Source: CAWFLT01 sp963816795 | GTDB lineage: Bacteria > Acidobacteriota > Vicinamibacteria > Vicinamibacterales > SCN-69-37 | NCBI GenBank assembly: GCA_963816795.1 | Contig: CAWFLT010000017.1 | Span: 372,001-436,000, forward strand | Reading direction: 5' to 3' | Length of the DNA stretch: 64,000 nucleotides | Shown: positions 9,940 through 20,877 of the stretch, piece after piece | Layout of the letters: every line of letters begins with the position of its first letter | How positions within the stretch are numbered: position 1 is the first letter of the stretch | Notes under the pieces: generated by a model | Told to the model about the DNA's origin: nothing | The model's database searches: none | The model's input: the letters and a program-made list of their open reading frames with translations, nothing else | Made by a program: the position numbers and the translations under genes

Positions 9940-12900
9940 TTACCAGGTAAATCGCGTAACGAGCTGCACGACCCGCGCCGTGTTCGTCCCCGTCAAACCG
10001 GAGACCTCGTAGTTGCCGATCGTGCTGCCGATGCCCGGTGACCGGCACGTAGTTGACCGAGTTGAACACGTTCAGCGCCTCGACTCGGAACTCAATGCGT
10101 GTCCGGCCGACGATCGGCACCACCTTCATCAGGCTGATGTCGAACTCCTTGAACATCGGTCCGCGCATGATCAGCGTGCGGACGCCGCAGTCGCCGTAGT
10201 CGTTGCTGATCGTCTCCATGCAGTCCGGCCCGTTCGCGGGCGCGAAGTACTTGCCGCTCGGGGCGCCTGACGCGCCGTAGCCGGTGGGCGACGTCGCGTT
10301 GACGCTGAACGCCTTCACGGTCTCGTCAACCACCGCCTGCGGCAGCATCCACACGCGACGGTTGTCGTCGATGCGGAGCTTGTAGAGATCCTCGCGGAGC
10401 TCCTTCTCGTCGAACCCGACCATCCGGACGTTGCCGAAGTCCACGAGGCGGCCGCTCTGGACGCGCATGTTGCCGTGGATCTGCCATCCACCGATGATGC
10501 GATCCATCACGCCGTTCACCTGGTTCGCCCAGCGCTTGCCCTGGCCGAACGGCAGCTCGAACACCCAGTTGAGCTTGAGGGCGTGGGTCACTTCGCCTTC
10601 GCCACCCGACTGCCGGACTTCCTGGCGGGGCACGCGGAACGAGTAGCGCGCCGAGTTCTGCGTGATCCCGTACGCGTAGCTCGTCTGGAACTGGAGACCA
10701 CCCGAGAGGCGACGCCGCAGCTCGAACTGCAGGCCGTTGAACCCCGTGTAGCCCGCCGTTGCCGGTGATGTTGGCCCCGCCCAGGTAGTCCGGGTTGGCG
10801 ACGAGCAGATTCGCCGGCTGTCCGGCCGCCAGCGCGGCCGTCCGACGTGCCGGCATCGTCGTCCAGCGAGTTGGCGGCATTGAACGGGTTGGGGTTGTTG
10901 CGGGCCAGCGGGTTGATGAACGTCGCGTTGGTCCAGTTGCCTCCGGCGTAGGCCGCCGCGTTGTTTCGATCGGCCGAGCCGTTGAGGTACGCGAGGTAGA
11001 TCGGCAGCGGCGAGGTGCCGGTGCCGGCGCCACGGTACGCGAACGAGCACGCCGGCTGGCCGGTCGTGCCGCAGCCGGCCGAGACGTGCGCGAGCAGGTT
11101 GGCCTGGGCGACCTTGAACTCGTTCAGGAACCCGTTCTCGATGATGTTGATCTCGTTCAGGTTGTAGGTCGCGACCTGTTCACGGCTCCGCGTGCCGACG
11201 TAGCGGATCTCGAACGCCATCGTCCGCGTCAGCCCGCGCTGCACGCCGATCGTGTAGGTGTCGGCGTACGGCACCTGGAAGTTCGGGTCGAAGACGTTGA
11301 CGTCCTGCGTGACCACGTCGGTCATCGGGTAGACCGGCTTTTCAGGGAAGCTCGGCGGATTGAGGTTGGCCGGATCCCTGAAGAGCACCGGGAATGAGCC
11401 TCCCGCCGGGACGAGATTCCCTGCGCCTGGCTGCGATTGGTCGTAATGACGATGCCCGGATTCGCGTTGTAGACGCCCGTGAAGTCGGTCAGGCCGTTGC
11501 GCTGATACGCGCGCAGGTAGCCGCCACGGATAGCGAACTCTCCAGGCTGCCCCATGATCGAACCGAGCACACCCGTCCTTGGCGTTCGGCGTCCAGTTGA
11601 AGCCCACGCTCGGCGCCCAGTTGTCGAGGTCGGTCGAGTACGCGCCCGTGCCTTCGCCGAGCTGCGTGAACTGCGGCAGCTGGCCGGGAAGCGTTCCGGC
11701 CTTGAACAGGTTGCACGTCGCCGGTGTCGGGTTGCTCGGATTGCAGCCGGCCACATTCCCGGATCGGCCCCACGCGTCGTCCACCGTCGCCGTCGAGTAG
11801 CTGTTGTTGTGCGAGGCGAACGGGAACTGCAGTTCGTAGCGCAGGCCGAGGTTCAGCGTCAGGTTGGGCTTGACGCGCCAGCTGTCCTGCACGAAGAACC
11901 CGGCATCGCGCATGCCGCCGCGCTGGATGGCCAGGCCCGAGTACACGTAGTTGCCCGTCGCCTCGTCGATCCGCGCGTTCGAGTTGATGGCCCGCTCATG
12001 CGTCCCGTCAGCACGGCGTAGAGGTTGCGCGCGTTGTTCTGGTCCGTCGTCGATGAGCCGGGGAAGTTCGTCGCGTTGAACATCGCGTTCGCCGGGTCGT
12101 TGGTGTCGACGCCGAACTGTCACCGTCGGCACCGTCGTCTGGTTCTTCAGCCACACATCGGCCGACGTCATCGAGCCACCGATGCTGAGGCTGTGAGAGC
12201 CCTTCAGCCAGCTCAAGGTGTCCTCGATCAGGAACGTCGACGCGTTGCGCGACTGCGCGTTCGGCGCGGGACCGGCGTTGGTGATGCCGGCGTCGTTGAG
12301 ATTAGGTGATACCCACCCTGGTTGCCCACCGAGCCTTTCCAGATGCCGGGGTCGAACTGCTCGTTGAAGAACTCGACCGGCGCGCCGCTGTAGCCGACCC
12401 GTGCCTCGTTGACGAGATTGGCGCCGATCGTGGAGCGCAGGTTGTTCGCAAACTGGATGCGCGTCGACGTCTGCGAGCCCATGACCGGGAAGCCCGGGAA
12501 GAACGGCTCGGCGCTGTTGAGCGTGTCCGGCACCGAGCTGAACGTGTGCCAGTTCAGGGTCGTCGACCAGCGCTGCGACGGCGTGAGGTTGAGGTCCACG
12601 CGCACCGTCGGATAGCGGTTCAACGACATGGTCGCGACGTTGTAGTTGAAGTTCTGGAAGCGCGGGTCGACGTTGTCAGTGACCGTGCCCACCGTCCCCG
12701 TGGCCGTCCGGATGTCCGCCAGCAGCCTCTGAATCGTCGGGTCGAACGTCGTCGTCTGGCCGTTGGCCGCCGCGACGCTGAAGATGTTGATCTCCTGCGA
12801 GCCGTAGCGGAACCAGCCTTCCTGCGCGCGCGGATGCAGGATCGTGCGCGTCCGCGTCACGTCGGCCGGCTGCCGGAACTCTTCCATGTTGACGAAGAAG

Positions 12901-13811
12901 AACGCCTTGCCGCGGCCGTCGACCAGCCCTGGGATCTGGATCGGCCCGCCGAACCGTCCGCCGGTCTGGTTCTGCTTCAGCTTGGCGATCGCGACGCCAT
13001 TGCGGTTGTTGAACCAGGTGTTCTCGTTCAGCGTGTCGCTGCGGAAGTAGTTGTAGATGCTGCCGCTGTAGACGTTCGTGCCGGAGCGGGTGACGAACTT
13101 GATCTGCACCGCGCCCTGGCCGCCGCCGTCCGCGCCCTGCGCGGCCGACGACACGGTCACTTCTTCAATCGCGTCGAGACGCGGCTGGACGATCGTGAAG
13201 AACCCGTCGGTCGTCTTCAGCGTGTTGTCCTGGACGTTGATGCCGTCGAGCGTGATGTTGATCGCGCTCTGTGGCAGTCCGTTCATCGTGCTGTCGCGGT
13301 TGCCGCCCGGCGTGCTGACGCCCGGCAGGAAGGTCACGAAGTCGAGCACGTTCCGGCTCGTCAATGGCAGGCTCTGGATCTGCTTGACGTTGATCGTCGC
13401 CGACACGCCCGAATCCACGGTCTGGACGATGGGTGTCGCGCTCTCGACCACCACCGTCTCGGTGACGCCGCCGACTTCGAGCGTCGCGCGCACCGATGCC
13501 GGCACGCCGGCGTTGATGACGATGTCGTTGAGCACGGCCGTCTTGAAACCCGAGAGCGACACGGTCACCGAGTAGGTGCCCGGGGAGATGGCAGGGATCA
13601 CGAACACGCCTTGAACGTTGGTGACGCCGTTATGGATCGCACCCGTTCCGGCATTCTTCACGACCGCCGTGGCGCCGGGAATGGCGCCTCCGGAGGCATC
13701 GCTCACGGTTCCGGTCAGCGTGGTCGTCACGCCGCCTTGTGCGAACGCGCGCGGACTGGCCACAGCCAGGCCGACGAGCACGATCATCGACGCGACGAAG
13801 CTACGCTTCAT
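9940..13811 (-). CDS. TonB-dependent receptor with N-terminal carboxypeptidase-regulatory-like domain, about eight frameshifts
   Basis: Outer-membrane beta-barrel receptor of about 1290 residues. It has a signal peptide (MKRSFVASMIVLVGLAVASP), a regulatory-like Ig domain (GTVSDASGGAIPGATAVVKN), a plug (VVVESATPIVQTVDSGVSAT, SLPLTSRNVLDFVTFLPGV), then the barrel. The start at 13811 has GGAGGAAC 5 bases upstream. Removing an extra base near 10036 gives the ending VVQLVTRFTW, with the terminal aromatic expected of barrel proteins, and a stop at 9940-9942. Other indels are near 10755, 10845, 11415, 11571, 11996, 12117 and 12300, several in compensating pairs. Such receptors are abundant in Acidobacteriota; the ligand (often glycan or peptide) is unknown. 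Confidence 0.92.
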
Positions 13812-13952
13812 GCAGTTCCTCCACTCTTGTCCCACGTGATTTCCACTCCTTGTGACGAACGACAAAATTTCGGTGTAAACAACCTGAATCCGGGAGGAGG
13901 ACTCTCCTGGGACTTGGGCTGGGGATCGACTTGTCCGTCCGAAACTGGACAC

Positions 13953-13958
13953 ATTATA
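13953..13958 (-). promoter_or_regulatory. Possible -10 box for the TonB receptor gene
   Basis: A perfect TATAAT on the minus strand about 140 bp before the start codon; no convincing -35 is seen. The implied leader contains an inverted repeat (AGGAGAGTCCTCCT). Weak evidence. Confidence 0.35.
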
Positions 13959-14016
13959 AGGAGTGAGTGGCCGGGCGTGGGACCCTCCAACCTGCAGGTC
14001 CACTAGAATCTGTCGC

Positions 14017-14425
14017 ATGCGGGCAGCCACCCTGGGCGTCGTCGTCGCCCTCGTCTCACTGACGTCCTGCGTTAACCGCTTGCCAGATCAGGACTTACGC
14101 ATTCGAACGGCGACGCCGGTCGCCAAGATGTCCGCGGCCGACCTGTGGCAGGACTACCAGACGGATGCCCGCGGGGCCGACGGCCGGTATTGGGGCCGCG
14201 CCGTCGAGATCAGCGGGCCGCTCTCGTCCTCCGATGTCTCCAACCCGGCGGCGCCCTCGCTCCTGTTCGCGCAGGCCGGAGGTCGAGGTGTGCGCGCGCG
14301 GCTCCTCGACGAGGACGCGCCGGCCATTCTCAAGGCGGTCGTGGTCGGGCAACGCGTCAGGCTGGTCTGCTTCTGCGAAGGGTATCGCGGGCGACGTGAT
14401 TCTGAAGAGCTGCATCCTGAAATAG
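14017..14425 (+). CDS. OB-fold (tRNA_anti-like) lipoprotein, one frameshift
   Basis: Small lipoprotein: signal peptide with lipobox SLTSC, then about 110 residues resembling the OB-fold tRNA_anti-like family, with DYQTDARGADGRYWGRAVEISG and RLVCFCEG. Removing an extra T at about 14384 gives the family-like ending IAGDVILKSCILK and a stop at 14423-14425; as read, the frame runs on to 14478 and would overlap the next gene. The role is unknown; related proteins are envelope-anchored. It is divergent from the TonB receptor gene and about 100 bp before a second lipoprotein. Confidence 0.7.
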
Positions 14426-14521
14426 CGGTATCCTCTGGACGCCGCCACAGTCGCTTTCACCGTGGTGTCGCAGGGTGAAAACGGCCGCTTCGCCAGCCTG
14501 TCGTCAGGAGTTTCCGTGCCG

Positions 14522-15544
14522 ATGAGATCGCTCGTGATCGCGCTCGTCGCCTCCGCGACGATCGCGTGTGGCGGCACGGAGAATCCTTTCACCCCGCCCA
14601 CGAATCCGTCCGAAGGCAGCGGGACAGTGAGCGGGACGCTGCTCTCGTATGGCGACCGTACGCCCCTTTCGGGCGCATCGGTCGTCATCGGCCAGACGAT
14701 CGCCACGACCGACGCACAAGGGAAGTTCGCGCTGCCGAATCTGCCGGGGTCGGGGGCCGGGATCATCACGGCCAACGCGCCCGGCTACGTCTTCCGCGGC
14801 TTCGGCGTCAGCCTTTCGCAGGTCCCGCCCAACCTCACCATCGACATCCTGCGCGATACGCCGCCGTTCTCGCTGCAGTTCTACCGGTTCTGGGCGCGCA
14901 ACGGCTACGAGTCCCCGGAGCTGCAGGCCACCAAGCCCTGGACCCGCTCGCCGAGCTTCTACGTCCGCATGGTCGTCGTCGGCCCGACCACGATCACGCG
15001 CGTCGATCCGGCGGTGGTCGATCGGATTCGCGACCTGTTCGAGAAGTCGGTGCCCGAGTTGTCTGGCGGGCGCTTCCGCGTCGCGGCGTTCGAGACCGGC
15101 GACGCCGAACGGCCGGTGGAGGAGGGCTGGGTCAATCTCACGTTCTATGCGCAGCTCGGCAGCGCATTCGGCACGTCCACCGTCGGAGGCAACAGCGGTA
15201 CGATGTCGATCCGCTACGGAATCGTCTCGAACGCCACCACCAATCCGACCAACTGCCTGACGCCGGAAGTGTCGATCGCGGATCACGAGATCACGCACAC
15301 CATGGGCTTCTGGCACACGCCCGACATCTTCGGCGACACGTTTTCAGGGCCGGGCTGTCCTGGCGCGCCACGCCCCGACTACATCCGCTATCACTCGGGG
15401 GTGATGTACTCGCGGCCTGTCGGCAACCGCGATCCCGACGTCGATCCCGTCCCGGCGACCGGCGTCCAGGCGCCAGGCGCAGCGGCGTCACTCGGCCAGT
15501 GGTGCGCTGCTTCAGGACAGAGCGATAAGACACAAGGCTTCTGA
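14522..15544 (+). CDS. Putative metzincin-like metalloprotease lipoprotein with carboxypeptidase-regulatory domain
   Basis: Signal peptide MRSLVIALVASATIAC with a lipobox Cys, a Pro-rich spacer, a carboxypeptidase-regulatory-like beta domain (SGTLLSYGDRTPLSGASVVI, residues about 35-115), then a C-terminal protease-like domain. That domain carries HEITHTMGFWH, an exact HExxHxxGxxH zinc motif, followed about 45 residues later by GVMYS, which fits a Met-turn. The start at 14522 places the signal peptide at the N-terminus; GTG 14516 is an alternative. The last 20-30 residues are uncertain because repeat sequence begins just after the stop. Substrate unknown. Confidence 0.75.
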   Translation: MRSLVIALVASATIACGGTENPFTPPTNPSEGSGTVSGTLLSYGDRTPLSGASVVIGQTIATTDAQGKFALPNLPGSGAGIITANAPGYVFRGFGVSLSQVPPNLTIDILRDTPPFSLQFYRFWARNGYESPELQATKPWTRSPSFYVRMVVVGPTTITRVDPAVVDRIRDLFEKSVPELSGGRFRVAAFETGDAERPVEEGWVNLTFYAQLGSAFGTSTVGGNSGTMSIRYGIVSNATTNPTNCLTPEVSIADHEITHTMGFWHTPDIFGDTFSGPGCPGAPRPDYIRYHSGVMYSRPVGNRDPDVDPVPATGVQAPGAAASLGQWCAASGQSDKTQGF

Positions 15545-15804
15545 CACGGGGCCCACGGAGTTGACACGGGGCTCACGGAGACCGACATACGAAGGCCTGC
15601 CGCGCCCTTGAGAGCACGCGCACGCTCGACGAGCTGACGACACGTCATCAAGCTGAGGCCGATCCGCGCGTGAGGCCTCGACACCCCGTGCCTCCGTGCC
15701 CGCCCCGCGAGCCCCGTGTGAGCTTTTGATCTTGTTGTGATCTTCTGGCTCTTGATCTGAATCAAGTGCTCCTCCGTGTTCTCCTGTACTATCCTTTCAC
15801 TCCT
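15545..15804. repeat. CACGGAG/GATC repeat region
   Basis: Direct CACGGGG(C)CCACGGAG units at 15545-15590 face inverted CCTCCGTG units at 15690-15785, with CTTTTGATCTTG at about 15722. The parts resemble the better-formed element at 20880-21039. No gene is visible; the following topoisomerase frame is open through its right end. Confidence 0.6.
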
Positions 15805-17727
15805 GTGCCCTCCTATACCGCGAAAGACATCACCGTTCTCGAAGGGCTCGAGCCTGTCCGGCGCCGGCCCGGCATGTACATCGGCGGCGTCGGCTCGTCC
15901 GGCCTCCATCACCTCGTCTGGGAGATCCTCGACAACTCTGTTGACGAAGCGATGAACGGCCATGCGTCGAACATCGCCGTCGCGCTGCACGAAGACGGCT
16001 CGTCGATCACGATTCAGGACGACGGTCGAGGCATCCCGGTCGACAAGCATCCGCAGACGAAGACGAGCGCCCTCGAAGTGATCTTCACCACGCTCCACGC
16101 CGGCGGAAAGTTCGAAGGGCAGAGCTACAAGACGGCCGGCGGACTCCACGGTGTCGGCGCCTCGGTGGTGAACGCGCTGTCGCGCGAGCTCGTCGCGACC
16201 GTCCGCCGCGACGGCGCCACCTGGGAACAGAAGTACAAGCAGGGGACTCCGGTCGGCGGCGTGAAGAAGCTCGGTGCCGCGCGCGGTACCGGGACGACGG
16301 TCTTCTTCCGCCCCGATCCGACGATTTTTCCGAAGACCGACTTCGACCAGGCGGTCATCCGGGAGCGTCTGGAGATCGCGAGCTACCTGCACAAGGGTCT
16401 CAAGATCACGTTCGAGAACGAGGCCGCCGAGGACGGCCAGCCGAAGCGCGAGACCTTCCAGCACGACGAAGGCATCGGCGACTACCTCAAGAAGATTCTG
16501 ACGGAGCGCAAGGCGAAGCCCGTGCACGACGCGCCCTTCGCGTTTGCGCGCGAGCACGACGAGAGTGGGCTGCGCCTCGATCTCGTCGTCCAGTGGACGG
16601 AGTCGACCGAGGAACACCTTCGCAGCTATGTCAACGGCATCCCGACAGGATCTGGCGGCACTCACGAGAACGGATTCCGTGCCGGCCTCGGCAAGGCCAT
16701 TCGCAATTTCATCGACACGCACAACCTCTCGCCGAAAGGCGTCACGCTCACCGCGGATGACATCCGCGAAGGGGTGCACGGCGTCCTGAGTGTGTTCCTG
16801 AAAGAGCCGCAGTTCCAGGGCCAGACAAAGGATCGCCTCAACAATCCGGAAGTGACGGCGATCGTGGACGGGGTCGTCAGACCCGCGCTCGAGCACTGGC
16901 TGAACCACAACAAGACCATCGCCGAGGCGATCGTCGCGCGGATCATCCTCGCGGCCCGCGCGCGCGAAGCGAGCCGCGCGGCCCAGGCCGAGGTCACGCG
17001 CAAGAGCGCCACCTCGTCGCGGCTGACGCTCCCCGGCAAGTTGAGCGACTGCACCAATCCTGGCCGCGAGGGCAGCGAGATCTTCATCGTCGAGGGCGAT
17101 TCGGCCGGCGGATCCGCCAAGCAGGGCCGGGACCGCGCCCGGCAGGCGATCCTGCCGCTACGCGGCAAGGTCCTCAACGCCGAGAGCGCATCGGTCTCCA
17201 AGGTACTCGAGAACAAGGAGCTCTCCGATCTGGTCACCGCGCTCGGCTGCGGCATCGGGAAGGGCTTCGAGCTGAGCCGCCTCCGCTACGGGCGCGTGAT
17301 CATCCTCGCGGACGCCGACTCGGACGGACATCACATCGCGACGCTGCTGCTGACGTTCATCTACCGCCACATTCCGCAGCTGATGCGCGAAGGCAAGATC
17401 TATCTCGCGCAACCGCCGCTGTACCGTATCGACGCCGGCAAGGAGACGCATTGGGCGCTGGACGAGCGCCACAAGGAAGACATCCTCAAGCGCATCGGCG
17501 GCAGGGCCAAGCCGGAGATCACGCGCTTCAAGGGGCTGGGCGAGATGATGCCGAAGGTCTTGTGGGAGACGACGCTCAATCCGCAGACGCGGCGCCTGTT
17601 ACGCGTCGAGATTGGCGATCAGATCGTGACCGACCGCGTCATCAACGAGCTGATGGGGAAAGATCCGTCGGCCCGCTTTCGCTTCATCATGGAGCGTGCC
17701 GAGGAAGCCGAGGAGCTCGACGTCTGA
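15805..17727 (+). CDS. Type IIA DNA topoisomerase subunit B (gyrase B / topoisomerase IV B)
   Basis: ATPase and TOPRIM subunit of a DNA-supercoil-modifying topoisomerase. Seen in order: GHKL ATPase motifs (EILDNSVDEAMNG, DDGRGIPVDKH, GGLHGVGASVVNALS), the transducer domain, TOPRIM with EGDSAGGSAKQGRDR and DADSDGHHI, and the C-terminal FKGLGEM and MGKDPSARFRFI. The frame is open 13 codons further up, but that part is repeat sequence. GTG 15805 is preferred because the conserved YTAKDITVLEGLEPVRRRPG follows at once. Length 640 residues suits both GyrB and ParE without the gammaproteobacterial insertion, and I cannot separate them from sequence alone. Confidence 0.93.
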   Translation: MPSYTAKDITVLEGLEPVRRRPGMYIGGVGSSGLHHLVWEILDNSVDEAMNGHASNIAVALHEDGSSITIQDDGRGIPVDKHPQTKTSALEVIFTTLHAGGKFEGQSYKTAGGLHGVGASVVNALSRELVATVRRDGATWEQKYKQGTPVGGVKKLGAARGTGTTVFFRPDPTIFPKTDFDQAVIRERLEIASYLHKGLKITFENEAAEDGQPKRETFQHDEGIGDYLKKILTERKAKPVHDAPFAFAREHDESGLRLDLVVQWTESTEEHLRSYVNGIPTGSGGTHENGFRAGLGKAIRNFIDTHNLSPKGVTLTADDIREGVHGVLSVFLKEPQFQGQTKDRLNNPEVTAIVDGVVRPALEHWLNHNKTIAEAIVARIILAARAREASRAAQAEVTRKSATSSRLTLPGKLSDCTNPGREGSEIFIVEGDSAGGSAKQGRDRARQAILPLRGKVLNAESASVSKVLENKELSDLVTALGCGIGKGFELSRLRYGRVIILADADSDGHHIATLLLTFIYRHIPQLMREGKIYLAQPPLYRIDAGKETHWALDERHKEDILKRIGGRAKPEITRFKGLGEMMPKVLWETTLNPQTRRLLRVEIGDQIVTDRVINELMGKDPSARFRFIMERAEEAEELDV

Positions 17728-17757
17728 GCTGCCACTCCGGTTGAGGGAAGACGCGCG

Positions 17758-18481
17758 ATGAAGCTGTACTCGGACCTCGCGCACTGGTGGCCGCTCTTCT
17801 CGCCGCCGATCCATTACGTCGAGGAAGCCGCCGATCTGCTGCCGACGCTGCTCGGCGCCCCTGATGCGCCACCCCACACGATGCTCGAGCTCGGGTGCGG
17901 CGGCGGCAGCCTCGCGTCGCACTTCAAGCACCGGCTGCAGCTCACGCTCACCGACCGCTCGCCACAGATGCTCGAGATCAGCCGCGTGGTGAATCCGGAA
18001 TGCGAGCACGTCGCTCGGCGACATGCGAACGATCGATCTCGGCCGGACATTCGATCTGGTCTTCATCCACGACGCCATCATGTACCTCACCGACGAAACC
18101 TCCGTCCGCGCGGCGCTCGTGAACGCCGCGAAGCACTGCCGGCCTGGGGGAGCGGTCGTCGTCGTCCCGGACGAGGTCAAAGAGACGTTCGAACCCTCGA
18201 CCGAGAGCGGAGGCGAGGATGGTCCGGACGGACGCGCGCTCCGGTATCTGGAATGGACCTGGGATCCCGATCCGGCCGACGATTTGACCGAGACGGCGTT
18301 CGCATTTCTCCTGCGCGGGTCTGATGGCACCGTGAGCGTCGAAAGCGAGCGCCACCAGTTCGGGCTGTTCGCACGCGCCTCCTGGCTCGCCTGGCTCGGT
18401 GACGCCGGCTTCACCGCGTCCTCCCGGCTCGACCCCTGGAAGCGCGATGTCTTCGTCGGACGCCGCCGTTTCGCGCGATGA
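17758..18481 (+). CDS. SAM-dependent methyltransferase, one frameshift
   Basis: Class I Rossmann methyltransferase of about 240 residues. Motif I is LELGCGGGSLA; the motif II/III region is FDLVFIHDAIMYLTDE; a strand follows with GGAVVVVPDE. An extra C at about 18013 splits the frame; removing it gives CEHVVGDMRTIDLG. It resembles small-molecule methyltransferases of the type-11/25 kind, with a long acidic insertion after motif VI. It begins 30 bp after the topoisomerase gene and its stop overlaps the next ATG (ATGA), so the two downstream genes are probably co-transcribed with it. Confidence 0.85.
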
Positions 18482-18867
18482 TAAGAACCATGAGCCGGTA
18501 CAACCCAGACACGGGACCGGTGGCTGCCGAGTGGCTCGCTCTGGACGAGGGCGAGCGGGTCTCCGTCGTGGAGCGATACCACACGACCGAGGGCATCCCG
18601 CATCCGCAGCCCAAGTTGCACGCGACGATTCATACGGTGGTCGAGAATCAGCTGGCGCTCAACGAAGCCGTCGTCGTCGAAACGCTGCAACGGCTCCAGC
18701 AGGAGGGCCTGAGCCGTCATGATGCCGTTCACGCCATCGGCACCGTCGTGGTCGAGCACATCATGGCGGCGTTCAAGGCCAAGGCCGAGAGCGGGCCCGC
18801 CCTGACCACGCAGTACTTCCATCGTCTGAAGCAACTGACCGCCGAAGAGTGGCGGCGGATGGCCTGA
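18478..18867 (+). CDS. Small DUF1841-like protein
   Basis: A 129-residue helical protein. The pattern HPQPKLHATIHTVVENQL...LQQEGLSRHDAVHAIGTVV resembles the DUF1841 family, with its paired His residues and an alternating HxxxH layout, but I am not certain of membership. The ATG at 18478 overlaps the methyltransferase stop; an internal ATG at 18490 (MSRYNP) is an alternative start. No signal peptide or membrane segment. Function unknown. Confidence 0.75.
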   Translation: MIRTMSRYNPDTGPVAAEWLALDEGERVSVVERYHTTEGIPHPQPKLHATIHTVVENQLALNEAVVVETLQRLQQEGLSRHDAVHAIGTVVVEHIMAAFKAKAESGPALTTQYFHRLKQLTAEEWRRMA

Positions 18868-18886
18868 CGGCGGCGCGCCCGACTGC

Positions 18887-20875
18887 ATGAGCGACGAGTC
18901 CGCTTCGAAATCAACCGCACCTGTCCGGCCGGGCCGGTCCTCGAGGCAGCGCTATCGCGATTTCGTGCAGGACTATCGGCATCGCCGGTTGGATGACGAC
19001 GCCGACGGCAGCAAGAAGCCTGAGAAACAGGAGCCGGACGCGGCCGCGCCAGCGGCCGAGGCCAAGACCGCCCCTGAGACCAGTTGGCGCAGCGGCAAGC
19101 GCCGCCAATACCTCCGCGAGTACATCCGCTGGCTCTGGCCGCATCGCCGCGGCGTCGCGCTGATGTTCTTCTTCGCGCTGATGATGGCGGGGCTCGAGAT
19201 GATCGAGCCGCTGTTCATGCGGTTCATCATCGACCGCGTCCTGCTGAACACCGCCCTCGACCAGGCCGAGCGGCTGAGCCGCCTGCATCTGGCCGGCTCG
19301 CTGTTCGTCGGGCTGGTGATCCTGACGCAGCTCGCCAGCGTGTTCAAGAACTACCGCCAACGGCTGTTGAACACGCGCGTCATGCTCTCGCTGCGGCGAT
19401 CGCTGTTCGAGCGGCTGCTGCACCTGCCGCTGCCCAAACTGTGGGACATGAAGACCGGCGGGATCCTCTCGCGCATCACCGGCGACGTGGACACGACGAC
19501 CGGGCTGCTGCAGATGGCGGTCCTGTCGCCGTCGATCTCGATCATCCGTCTCATCATCGCCGTCGTCATCCTGATGACGCTTGAACTGGCGGCTGGCGCT
19601 GACGGCGCTGGCCATCATTCCCGGCGTCATGCTGATCAGCTTCACCTCGGCGCGCCGCGTGCGGCCGATCTACCGGTCGCTGCGCAAGGACGCCGAGCGG
19701 ATCGATGGCCGCGTCGGCGAGACCTTTTCGGGGATTCGCGTCGTGCGCGCGTTCGGCCGGGAGCTCCGCGAGCTCGTCGAGTACATGCGCGGCCGGCATA
19801 CGGTCCTGCGCAAGGAGCTCTTCGCGCAGCGGCGCGAGCTGGTCCTGTGGACGTCCTGGGGACTGCTCCTCGGCGCGGTCAACGTCGTGATCGTCTGGTA
19901 CGGCGGCTATCTCAATCTCATGGGCCGCGCGTCGATCGGCGACATCATGGCGTTCCAGTGGTACACGTTCCTGCTGCTCAACCCGGTCTGGAACATCGTC
20001 AACTCGTTCTCCGAGCTGCAGCGGTCGCTCGCGGCGATGGAGCGCGTGTTCGAAGTGCTGGGGATGGAGGACGACAAACCCGACCGGCCAGATGCGCGCG
20101 ACGCGCCGCGGGTCGTCCACGAAGTGCAGTTCGAGGCGTCGAGTTCGAGTACCGCGAAGGTCGTCCGGTCGTGCGGGACTTCAACGTCACCGTGCCGGGC
20201 GGATCCGTGGTCGCGCTGGTCGGCCGGAGCGGTGCCGGCAAGACGACGGTGACCGATCTGGTGGCGCGCTTTCACGATCCGACGCGCGGACGGATTCTCA
20301 TGAACGGATCCGACATCCGCGACTTCAAGCTCGCCACGTATCGTGACCTGCTCGCGATCGTGCAGCAGGACGTCTTCCTGTTCGACGGCTCGGTCCGCGA
20401 CAACATCGCCTACGGCCGGCACGACGCCACCGATGCGGAGGTCGAAGACGCCGCCCGGCGCGCCAACGCCCACGAGTTCATCGACCGGCTGCCGGACCGG
20501 TACGACACGTTCGTCGGCGAGCGCGGCGTGAAGCTCTCAGGCGGGCAGCAGCAGCGGCTCGCGATCGCGCGCGCGATCCTCGCCTCCCCGCAGATCCTGA
20601 TCCTGGACGAGGCGACCAGCAATCTGGACACCGAGAGCGAGCAATTGATCCAGGCCTCGATGGCCTCGCTCCTCGCCGGCCGGACGACGTTCGTCATCGC
20701 GCATCGGCTCTCGACCATCCGCCGCGCCGATCTCATTCTCCTGATGGAAGACGGCCGGATCATCGAGCGCGGCACGCATCAGGAACTGATGCAGGCCAAA
20801 GGCGGGTATCACGACATGGTCGTCCGCCAGATGGAGTCGCACCAGCAGCAAGAAGGCGAGCAAGTGTTGAGGTGA
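18887..20875 (+). CDS. ABC exporter (fused membrane and ATPase domains), two compensating frameshifts
   Basis: Half-transporter of the type IV exporter (MsbA-like) class. It has a charged cytosolic N-terminus (residues 1-70), six transmembrane helices from RGVALMFFFALMMAGLEM onward, and an ATPase domain with Walker A GRSGAGKTT, signature LSGGQQQR, Walker B ILILDEATSNLD and H-loop IAHRLST. An extra G at about 19583 and a missing G at about 20132 cancel; between them the frame reads NWRLALTALAIIPGV to VVHEVQFE. It probably acts as a homodimer. The substrate (lipid or drug) is not evident. It converges on the M1 peptidase gene with only 2 bp between stop codons. Confidence 0.92.
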   Translation: MSDESASKSTAPVRPGRSSRQRYRDFVQDYRHRRLDDDADGSKKPEKQEPDAAAPAAEAKTAPETSWRSGKRRQYLREYIRWLWPHRRGVALMFFFALMMAGLEMIEPLFMRFIIDRVLLNTALDQAERLSRLHLAGSLFVGLVILTQLASVFKNYRQRLLNTRVMLSLRRSLFERLLHLPLPKLWDMKTGGILSRITGDVDTTTGLLQMAVLSPSISIIRLIIAVVILMTLELAAGADGAGHHSRRHADQLHLGAPRAADLPVAAQGRRADRWPRRRDLFGDSRRARVRPGAPRARRVHARPAYGPAQGALRAAARAGPVDVLGTAPRRGQRRDRLVRRLSQSHGPRVDRRHHGVPVVHVPAAQPGLEHRQLVLRAAAVARGDGARVRSAGDGGRQTRPARCARRAAGRPRSAVRGVEFEYREGRPVVRDFNVTVPGGSVVALVGRSGAGKTTVTDLVARFHDPTRGRILMNGSDIRDFKLATYRDLLAIVQQDVFLFDGSVRDNIAYGRHDATDAEVEDAARRANAHEFIDRLPDRYDTFVGERGVKLSGGQQQRLAIARAILASPQILILDEATSNLDTESEQLIQASMASLLAGRTTFVIAHRLSTIRRADLILLMEDGRIIERGTHQELMQAKGGYHDMVVRQMESHQQQEGEQVLR

Positions 20876-20877
20876 GT

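Noticed and set aside
12306..14006. A long open frame of 566 codons on the plus strand
   Set aside because: It is antisense to the TonB receptor, His/Arg-rich with no domain, and arises from GC-rich codon structure on the opposite strand.
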